A stretch of DNA of 22,968 nt. It comes from Clostridium sp. CAG:167. GTDB taxonomy: Bacteria > Bacillota > Clostridia > Lachnospirales > Lachnospiraceae. The notes under the pieces were generated by a model. It did no database searches. It was not told where the DNA came from and worked only from the letters and a program-made list of their open reading frames with translations. The DNA is taken from positions 12,667-35,634 of the forward strand of contig HF998339.1 in assembly GCA_000433735.1 (NCBI GenBank), written 5' to 3'. This document shows positions 14,148 through 20,764 of this stretch, piece after piece; the stretch's first letter is position 1; every line of letters starts with the position of its first letter. The position numbers and the translations under genes are program-made.

Positions 14148-15059
14148 ATGAAAGAAATTATAGGAGTCCGGTTTCGACAGGCGGGCAAGGTATATTACTT
14201 CAGCCCGGGTAAACATAAATTAAAGCGCGGTGAGTTTGTCATTGTAGAAACGGCTAAAGGTGTGGAGATCGGTACGGTTGTACTGCCGAACCGCAAGATG
14301 GAAGAAGAAAAGATCGTGGCACCGTTAAAGCCCATCATCCGGGTGGCAACCAAAGAGGATGAGGAAAAAGAGGCGGAAAACCGGCGCAAAGAAAAGGAAG
14401 CGTACCGTATCTGCTATCAGAAGATCCACAAGCACAAACTGGAGATGAAACTGATCGAGGCAGAGTATACATTTGATAATAATAAACTTTTGTTTTATTT
14501 TACAGCGGATGGAAGGATTGACTTCCGTGAACTGGTTAAAGATCTGGCCAGCGTGTTCCGCACCCGTATTGAACTGCGTCAGATCGGTGTCAGAGACGAG
14601 ACAAAGATCCGAGGAGGAATCGGAATCTGTGGAAGACCGTTGTGCTGCCACAGTTATCTGTCAGAATTTGTGCCGGTATCCATCAAGATGGCTAAAGAGC
14701 AGAATCTGTCTCTGAACCCCACTAAGATTTCCGGTGTGTGCGGCCGTCTTATGTGCTGCCTGAAAAATGAGGAAGAGGCTTACGAGGAACTGAACAGCCA
14801 TCTGCCGAATGTGGGAAGCCGTGTTAAAACCCCAGAGGGGCTGCCAGGGGAAGTACAGAGTGTCAGTGTTTTGAAGCAGCGGGTAAAGGTAATCGTTACA
14901 ATGGATAACGATGAAAAAGAAGTAAGGGATTATGATGTTTCCGAGCTGTCATTCCGCACCCGCGGCCCGAAGGAAAAAATTCAGGCAAAGCATGACAAAG
15001 AGTTGAAAAAGCTGGAAGCAATGGAAAAAAAGGAAGGAAAATCTAAGTTAGATGAGTAA
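14148..15059 (+). CDS. ricT: PSP1-domain protein RicT (YaaT)
   Basis: RicT is a subunit of the RicA-RicF-RicT (Y) complex, which in B. subtilis binds [4Fe-4S] clusters and directs RNase Y to mature operon mRNAs; it also affects sporulation, competence and biofilm phosphorelay. The PSP1 domain spans about residues 60-150. The conserved cysteine motifs are GICGRPLCC (Cys161, 166, 167) and GVCGRLMCC (Cys198, 203, 204), consistent with cluster binding. The C-terminal tail is lysine/glutamate rich. The 303-residue length is slightly longer than the B. subtilis protein. AGGAGG (14131-14136) is 11 bases before the ATG. The RicA and RicF partners are not in this window. The stop overlaps the next gene by 8 bases. 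Confidence 0.95.
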   Translation: MKEIIGVRFRQAGKVYYFSPGKHKLKRGEFVIVETAKGVEIGTVVLPNRKMEEEKIVAPLKPIIRVATKEDEEKEAENRRKEKEAYRICYQKIHKHKLEMKLIEAEYTFDNNKLLFYFTADGRIDFRELVKDLASVFRTRIELRQIGVRDETKIRGGIGICGRPLCCHSYLSEFVPVSIKMAKEQNLSLNPTKISGVCGRLMCCLKNEEEAYEELNSHLPNVGSRVKTPEGLPGEVQSVSVLKQRVKVIVTMDNDEKEVRDYDVSELSFRTRGPKEKIQAKHDKELKKLEAMEKKEGKSKLDE

Positions 15060-15807
15060 AATGCCTTCAGAGAAACCGGTTTTAATGCCCGGTGAACGAT
15101 TGGATGATTTACAGCGGGACGGATTGAGAATTATACAAAATCCGTCCTGGTTTTGTTTTGGTATGGATGCAGTGCTGCTGTCCTGGTTTGCCAGGGTAGA
15201 GGAAGGGCAGAAATGTCTGGATCTGGGATGCGGCAATGGCGTGATCCCGATCCTTATGTACAGCCGCTGGCCGGGGGAAAGTTTTACCGGTCTTGAGATC
15301 CAGCCGGATGTAGCCCAGATGGCCGGGCGCAGTGTGGCATGGAATGGCATTGGTGACAAGGTGGAGATCATCACGGGGGATGTGTGCAGAGGGACAGAGA
15401 TTTTTCCCAAGGCATCCTTTGATGTCATTACCAGCAACCCGCCTTATCTGATGGATGCCCATGGGTTGAAAAATCCCGGGGACCACAAAGCCATCGCCAG
15501 ACATGAGGTGGCGTGCAGCCTGAAACAGTGGATCGAGACGGCTACAAAGTTATTGAAACCGGGAGGACATTTTTACATGGTACATCGTCCTTTCCGGCTG
15601 GCGGAGATACTTCATGATATGGTGGAAGCGAAACTGCAGCCTAAGCGGATGCAGCTTGTCTATCCAAAGAAAGACAAAGAACCAAACATGGTACTGATTG
15701 AAGGAGTGCGGGGAGGTAATTCCCAGCTGACGGTAGAGCCGCCTTTGATCGTATATGATGATGAGGGAGATTATATGGAACAGATCCGGCATATTTACTA
15801 CGATTAG
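15052..15807 (+). CDS. tRNA1(Val) (adenine37-N6)-methyltransferase-like (YabB/TrmN6)
   Basis: This class I SAM-dependent methyltransferase is predicted to methylate an adenine N6 in tRNA (TrmN6 family, B. subtilis YabB). SAM motif I is DLGCGNGVIP beginning at Asp57. The N6-adenine motif NPPY begins at Asn129 (TSNPPYLMD). The N-terminal DGLRIIQNPSWFCFGMDAVLLS is the typical YabB opening. The length (251 aa) is normal. The start at 15052 overlaps the ricT stop by 8 bases, which suggests translational coupling; an in-frame ATG at 15061 is an alternative. The target tRNA is inferred from the family. Confidence 0.92.
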   Translation: MSKMPSEKPVLMPGERLDDLQRDGLRIIQNPSWFCFGMDAVLLSWFARVEEGQKCLDLGCGNGVIPILMYSRWPGESFTGLEIQPDVAQMAGRSVAWNGIGDKVEIITGDVCRGTEIFPKASFDVITSNPPYLMDAHGLKNPGDHKAIARHEVACSLKQWIETATKLLKPGGHFYMVHRPFRLAEILHDMVEAKLQPKRMQLVYPKKDKEPNMVLIEGVRGGNSQLTVEPPLIVYDDEGDYMEQIRHIYYD

Positions 15808-15825
15808 GAAAGGAGGCGAAAGCAC

Positions 15826-16680
15826 ATGGCAGGCATGTTGTACTTGTGTGCGACGCCCATTGGGAATCTGGAAGATATAACGCTGCGGGTCCTGCGGATC
15901 CTGCAGGAGGCAGATGTGATTGCGGCGGAGGATACCAGGCAGACCAGAAAACTGCTGACTCATTATGAGATCCGGACGCCGCTGACCAGTTACCATGAAC
16001 ACAACAAAATGGAAAAAACACCGGTCCTTATTAAGAGGATGCTGGAAGGAGAGACCATAGCACTGGTAACGGATGCCGGAACACCGGCTATTTCAGATCC
16101 CGGTGAAGATCTGGCCAGAGCGTGTTATGAGGCAGGGATCCAGGTTACTTCCCTGCCGGGACCGGCGGCGGTGATCACGGCGTTGACTCTTTCAGGCATG
16201 AAAGCGAGAAGATTTACTTTTGAAGGGTTCCTGCCCGCAGATAAAAAGGAGCGGGAAAGTGTGCTGGCACGGCTGGCTGACACCACCTGTACTACCGTTT
16301 TTTATGAGGCACCCCACAGGCTGTTAAAAACGCTGGAAGTGCTGGAAGGCGTTGTAGGGGGCCAGAGGAAAATTGCTGTCTGCAAGGAGCTGACAAAGAA
16401 ACACGAAAAAGCATTGCATTTTACCATGGAGGAGGCACTGGCTTTTTATACAGAGAATCCGCCAAGAGGTGAATTTGTCCTGGTACTGGATGGGGCCGAT
16501 GAGGAGAAACTGCGGGAAGAAAGACAGGATCAGTGGAAGGAAATTCCGCTGACAGAGCATATGCATCAGTATCTTGACCAGGGAATGGACAAAAAAAGTG
16601 CCATGAAGCAGGTGGCGAAGGACCGGGGCGTATCCAAAAGGGATGTATATAACGCTCTGTTAAAGGACAAAGAAAACTAA
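15826..16680 (+). CDS. rsmI: 16S rRNA (cytidine1402-2'-O)-methyltransferase
   Basis: RsmI methylates the 2'-OH of C1402 in the decoding centre of 16S rRNA. The SAM-binding tetrapyrrole-methylase fold is shown by LCATPIGNLEDITLRVL at the start, AAEDTRQTRKLL, the motif TDAGTPAISDPGE, LPGPAAVITAL, and FYEAPHRLLKTL. The C-terminal region ends in a predicted helix-turn-helix (KSAMKQVAKDRGVSKRDVYN) typical of the full-length form. AGGAGG (15811-15816) is 9 bases before the ATG. Gene order after the YabB-like gene follows B. subtilis, except that the GIY-YIG gene yazA is absent. Confidence 0.97.
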   Translation: MAGMLYLCATPIGNLEDITLRVLRILQEADVIAAEDTRQTRKLLTHYEIRTPLTSYHEHNKMEKTPVLIKRMLEGETIALVTDAGTPAISDPGEDLARACYEAGIQVTSLPGPAAVITALTLSGMKARRFTFEGFLPADKKERESVLARLADTTCTTVFYEAPHRLLKTLEVLEGVVGGQRKIAVCKELTKKHEKALHFTMEEALAFYTENPPRGEFVLVLDGADEEKLREERQDQWKEIPLTEHMHQYLDQGMDKKSAMKQVAKDRGVSKRDVYNALLKDKEN

Positions 16681-16693
16681 AAGGAGAAGGAAG

Positions 16694-18208
16694 ATGGCAG
16701 TAAAAATTATACTTTTGATCCTGTTTTTCGGGGTCATGATGGGAATTGGAGTCTATGCGAGAAAACATGCAACAGATGTAAATGGATTTGTATTGGGAGG
16801 ACGGTCGGTGGGCCCGTGGCTGACGGCGTTTGCCTATGGAACCTCTTATTTCTCAGCCGTTGTATTTGTAGGATATGCCGGACAGTTTGGATATAAATAT
16901 GGTCTGGCATCTACCTGGATCGGTATTGGGAATGCAGTACTTGGTTCGCTGGTGGCCTGGGTAGTTTTAGGACGGCGCACCCGGATCATGAGTAAGCATC
17001 TGGGCTCTATGACCATGCCGGACTTTTTTGGTAAAAGGTATGACAGCCAGAGCCTGCGGATCGCGGCATCGGTGATCGCATTTATTTTTCTGATCCCATA
17101 CACGGCGTCGGTATACAACGGACTTTCCTACCTGTTCGGTATGGCATTTGATGTAGATTTCCGGATCTGTGTGGTAGTAATGGCGGTGCTGACAGGTGTG
17201 TATGTGATCATAGGTGGATATATGGCTACTGCATGGAATGACTTGATCCAGGGAATCATCATGCTGTTTGGTATCGTAGCGGTGATCGCAGCCGTACTCA
17301 GCGGACACGGTGGATTTATGGCGGCGGTCAAGGAACTGGCACAGGTGCCAAGCTCGGTTATGCCGGGAGCGTACGCTTCCTTTCTGGGACCGGATCCGGC
17401 CAACTTGTTTGGTGTAGTGATCCTTACTTCTCTGGGAACCTGGGGACTGCCTCAGATGATCCAGAAGTTCTATGCCATTAAAGACGAAAAGGCAGTACAT
17501 ACGGGAACCATCATTTCTACCTTGTTTGCCATTGTAGTATCCGGCGGATGCTATTTCCTGGGCGGCTTCAGCCGGATCTCCGGTGTAAAAGAAGCAGTGG
17601 ATGGAACGGTAAAATACGACACCATCATTCCTACTATGCTGTCCTCTCTGCCGGACATCCTGATCGGAATTGTGATCGTGCTGGTTTTGTCGGCGTCCAT
17701 GTCTACTTTATCCAGCCTGGTGCTGACTTCCAGTTCCACGTTGACACTGGATTTTATCAAGCCTCTTTTTGTGAAAAAAATGAATGAGAAACAGCAGTTA
17801 GTATGGATGCGTGTGCTGCTGGCAGGTTTTATCCTGATCTCTGTTGTGATCGCACTGGATCCTCCGGCCTTTATCGCCCAGCTTATGGGTATTTCCTGGG
17901 GCGCACTGGCAGGAGCGTTTCTGGCACCGTTTTTATATGGACTGTACTGGAAAGGGGTTACCAGAGCAGCGGTCTGGGCCAGCTTTATCTGTGGCGTGGG
18001 GATCACAGTGGCAAATATGTTTTTCCGGTTTATCGCATCACCCATCAACGCCGGAGCCTTCGCCATGGTGGCAGGACTTGTGATCGTACCGGTGGTAAGT
18101 CTGATCTCGCCAAAACTGAAAAAAGAGACAGTAGAGGATGTGTTCCATTGTCTGGAAGAAAAAGTAATGGTAGAGCAGAAACTGGCACTGCCGGAAGAGG
18201 AAGAATAG
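16694..18208 (+). CDS. Sodium:solute symporter family (PutP-like) permease
   Basis: This 504-residue integral membrane protein belongs to the SSS family (TC 2.A.21), which couples sodium entry to uptake of amino acids, vitamins or other small solutes. About 12-13 hydrophobic segments span the length. The family signature GGYMATAWNDLIQGIIMLFG begins at Gly174. The N-terminal helix is followed by FVLGGRSVGPWLTAFAYGTSYFSAVVFVGYAG, also typical. A charged tail (KKETVEDVFHCLEEK) is predicted cytoplasmic. The substrate cannot be read from the sequence. AAGGAG lies 7 bases before the ATG, and the 13-base gap after rsmI supports cotranscription, although the function is unrelated. Confidence 0.93.
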   Translation: MAVKIILLILFFGVMMGIGVYARKHATDVNGFVLGGRSVGPWLTAFAYGTSYFSAVVFVGYAGQFGYKYGLASTWIGIGNAVLGSLVAWVVLGRRTRIMSKHLGSMTMPDFFGKRYDSQSLRIAASVIAFIFLIPYTASVYNGLSYLFGMAFDVDFRICVVVMAVLTGVYVIIGGYMATAWNDLIQGIIMLFGIVAVIAAVLSGHGGFMAAVKELAQVPSSVMPGAYASFLGPDPANLFGVVILTSLGTWGLPQMIQKFYAIKDEKAVHTGTIISTLFAIVVSGGCYFLGGFSRISGVKEAVDGTVKYDTIIPTMLSSLPDILIGIVIVLVLSASMSTLSSLVLTSSSTLTLDFIKPLFVKKMNEKQQLVWMRVLLAGFILISVVIALDPPAFIAQLMGISWGALAGAFLAPFLYGLYWKGVTRAAVWASFICGVGITVANMFFRFIASPINAGAFAMVAGLVIVPVVSLISPKLKKETVEDVFHCLEEKVMVEQKLALPEEEE

Positions 18209-18232
18209 AGTTTATCAAAGAAGGTGAAAGAT

Positions 18233-19420
18233 TTGATCCGCAGACTGGTTATGTTTACCAACGGAATCGAAACACTGTGGTACTTTAGTGTAAAAATGGG
18301 AGCCACATTTGAAAAACTGGGATATGAAGTGTTTTATTTTGACCAGTGTAAAGAGTATGACAGCTTGTCAAAACTGATGGCCTTTGCCGTTCCCGGCATA
18401 ACGGCGGCAGTTAGTTTTAACTTTGAAGGCTGCAGTGGAGAGTCCTATTTGACGGATGCAAAGGGCATTAACTTTTTTGAAGCAAGGAACATACCTTTTA
18501 TCAACATTGTGGTGGATCATCCGTTTTATTACCACAAATTTGTTCCTTATCTGCCAAAGGATTATCAGCAGATTTCCATTGACCGAGAGCATGAAAGATA
18601 TCTGAAAAAGTACTTTCCGGAGATCAAAAGAGGACCATTTTTGCCATTGGCAGGCACTTCCTTATGGAAAAAAGACACACTGCCATCCTGGGACGAGCGG
18701 CCTTATGATGTGGTTTTTACCGGAAATTATACGCCGCCGGGGAATTTTGACAAAGTGATCCGGCGGATCAATGATGAATATACTCGGTTTTATATGGGAA
18801 TCATACAGGATTTCATAGAGCATCCCCACATGGAAATGACAGAAGGGATCGTGAAACATCTTCGTAACGAGGTGGAGGATATAACAGAAGAGGGCATTAA
18901 GGAGAATCTGCCCAACATGATTATGATCGATCTGTATGTACGCCATTATTTCCGGGGAGAAGTGGTAAAGACACTGGTGGATGCCGGATTGAAAGTTGCC
19001 TGCTTTGGGGCAGGATGGGATCTGCTTGACTGCCGCCATCCGGAGAACATCATCAATGGCAGGCTGCAGGATTCATATGGATGCCTCAAGGCCATTAGTC
19101 AGGCCAAGATTTCCCTGAATGTGATGCCTTGGTTTAAGGAAGGGGCCCACGACCGCGTCTTTAATTCTATGCTAAACGGGGCTGTATGTTTCACGGACTG
19201 GAGCCTCTATTTTGAAGAGAACATGAAAGTGGGCGAGGATCTCTGTATCTACGAACTGGACAAACTGGAGGAATTGCCGGAGAGGATAAAGCTGCTGCTT
19301 GGCGACCGGGAAAAATGGGAGCATATACAGCAGACTGCCTATGAAACAGCGGCAGAAAGCCATACCTGGGCCCACCGGGCGAGACGGATACACGAAGAAA
19401 TACTTTGCAAGATAAAATAA
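18233..19420 (+). CDS. CgeB-like glycosyltransferase family protein
   Basis: The product resembles CgeB/DUF3880-type proteins, which join an N-terminal Rossmann-like region to a C-terminal GT-B-like domain (Glyco_trans_1_2). The DUF3880-like part includes FTNGIETLWYF and INIVVDHPFYYH. The C-terminal part contains AKISLNVMPWFKEGAHDRVFNSMLNGAVCFTDW, the usual nucleotide-sugar-binding end of such proteins. The acceptor and sugar are unknown. The start is uncertain: GTG at 18224 has no usable ribosome-binding site, while TTG at 18233 has AAGGTGA about 6 bases upstream and is preferred (395 aa). It follows the symporter closely and ends the operon. No other cell-surface sugar genes are nearby, so its job is unclear. 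Confidence 0.78.
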   Translation: MIRRLVMFTNGIETLWYFSVKMGATFEKLGYEVFYFDQCKEYDSLSKLMAFAVPGITAAVSFNFEGCSGESYLTDAKGINFFEARNIPFINIVVDHPFYYHKFVPYLPKDYQQISIDREHERYLKKYFPEIKRGPFLPLAGTSLWKKDTLPSWDERPYDVVFTGNYTPPGNFDKVIRRINDEYTRFYMGIIQDFIEHPHMEMTEGIVKHLRNEVEDITEEGIKENLPNMIMIDLYVRHYFRGEVVKTLVDAGLKVACFGAGWDLLDCRHPENIINGRLQDSYGCLKAISQAKISLNVMPWFKEGAHDRVFNSMLNGAVCFTDWSLYFEENMKVGEDLCIYELDKLEELPERIKLLLGDREKWEHIQQTAYETAAESHTWAHRARRIHEEILCKIK

Positions 19421-19433
19421 AATGATATATAAT
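19405..19433 (+). promoter_or_regulatory. Predicted sigma-A promoter for the PAS/GGDEF-like gene
   Basis: TTGCAA (19405-19410) is followed by exactly 17 bases and a perfect TATAAT (19428-19433). It overlaps the stop codon of the glycosyltransferase gene (19418-19420). The AGGAGGTGA site at 19447-19455 is close downstream, so the leader is only about 20 bases. Confidence 0.8.
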
Positions 19434-19459
19434 GTGCACAGACTGCAGGAGGTGAAGGG

Positions 19460-20749
19460 ATGTACAAGCAGGAAGAGACAACGGCCGAATTAATAGAATC
19501 CTTTCAGCCGTTTATGGATACATTTGGAAATCTGATCCAGGGAGGCATCGGTATTTTTGAGGTGCAGGGTGACGAGATTCGGACTGTTTATATTAACGAA
19601 GGTGCTTATGCACTGATTTTTGGAAAAAAGGCGGAGCAGTATGAGCCTAAGCGCATCAATCTGCGGCATATCGTGTCCCAGAAAGACTATGATCATATAC
19701 TGCAGCTTACGAAACAGATGATCAAAAAAAACGGTATTATGGATAGTTTTGTGAATTATGATATGCCGGGACAGGCTGCCGGACGGATCTGGATCCGTGG
19801 CAGACTCATTGAAAGCCGTGGAGATGTGAATGTTTTGGCGGCTTTGATCCAGGATGTGTCCCGTCTGCAGAAACTGGAGACGGAACTGGCTATTCAGAAT
19901 GAGAGGTATCGTCTGCTGGAAGAGACTTCCAATGAGATTTTGTTTGAAGTTGATTTTGATAAAGATACTATGTGTTATTCGTTTAAAGAAATGGACGGAG
20001 AACTGATTCGTAAAAGGATTGCCCACTATTCCAGGGAACTTAAGAATAATCCAATTATCCATCCGGATTTCATGGATGAGTTTATAGGGCATCTGGAAGA
20101 GGCAAGAAGGCATAAGACCCGGGGAAGTTTTGAGTATTTAAGTAGTATATCCGGACATGGATATGAGTGGCATCATATTGTCTATAATAGTATTGCAGAT
20201 GAAAGTGGAAATATTAAGCGGGTTGTGGGAAGAATCCGAAATATACATGACGAAGTACTTAGCCGGAAGGCGGCAGAAAGCCAGCAGCCGGCACTGCAGA
20301 ATGTGTATCATGGAATCAAAAACCAGATTGAGAACCGGATTGCTGTATCAGAACTGGATGACTGTCATGAGCTGGTGCTGATCGCGGTCGATCATTTTCG
20401 TAGTATTGTGAAGAATAATGGCGTGGCCTGTGGTGATGTAGTTATGAATTGTCTTATTGATCTGATTGATATCCGGCTGGGGTCCCAGTGTATTTTTGAT
20501 CAGATAGAAGATGGCAAAATGATGCTGTATTTTAACAATGCACAGCCGGAAGAAATTGATGATGCTATTCTTCATATTTTAGATGACATGGAAAAGAAAA
20601 AATACCAGATTGCAGATCTTACTACTACCTGCAGCGGAGCAGCTGTTGTGCGGCAGGGGGCAGTGGATGTTGTCAGTTTCATGGATGAGGCCGAAGAGGC
20701 ACTGCATCTTGCAAAGATAACCAAAGGCAGACGATATATTCGTATATAG
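19460..20749 (+). CDS. PAS-domain protein with degenerate GGDEF domain
   Basis: This 429-residue soluble protein is a signalling-type protein. Residues about 20-130 form a PAS-like region (YINEGAYALIFGKKAE ... IWIRGRLIESRGDVNVLAALIQDVSR), and about 145-270 a second PAS_3-type region (ILFEVDFDKDTMCYSF ... YEWHHIVYNSIADESGNIKRVVGRIRNIHDE). Residues about 290-429 keep the GGDEF-domain frame (VLIAVDHFRSIVKNNGVACGDVVMNCL with Asp311), but the GGDEF motif itself is replaced by IEDGK (349-353), so cyclase activity is unlikely. It may be a sensor that binds a ligand or partner. No membrane segment is seen. AGGAGGTGA lies 7 bases (from AGGAGG) before the ATG. A PBP gene follows after 15 bases. Confidence 0.82.
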   Translation: MYKQEETTAELIESFQPFMDTFGNLIQGGIGIFEVQGDEIRTVYINEGAYALIFGKKAEQYEPKRINLRHIVSQKDYDHILQLTKQMIKKNGIMDSFVNYDMPGQAAGRIWIRGRLIESRGDVNVLAALIQDVSRLQKLETELAIQNERYRLLEETSNEILFEVDFDKDTMCYSFKEMDGELIRKRIAHYSRELKNNPIIHPDFMDEFIGHLEEARRHKTRGSFEYLSSISGHGYEWHHIVYNSIADESGNIKRVVGRIRNIHDEVLSRKAAESQQPALQNVYHGIKNQIENRIAVSELDDCHELVLIAVDHFRSIVKNNGVACGDVVMNCLIDLIDIRLGSQCIFDQIEDGKMMLYFNNAQPEEIDDAILHILDDMEKKKYQIADLTTTCSGAAVVRQGAVDVVSFMDEAEEALHLAKITKGRRYIRI

Positions 20750-20764
20750 TGAATGGAGGTTTCA

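Noticed and set aside
17551..18306. Long minus-strand frame within the symporter gene
   Set aside because: Shadow frame: no ribosome-binding site and low-complexity Ser/Thr composition from antisense of a membrane protein gene.
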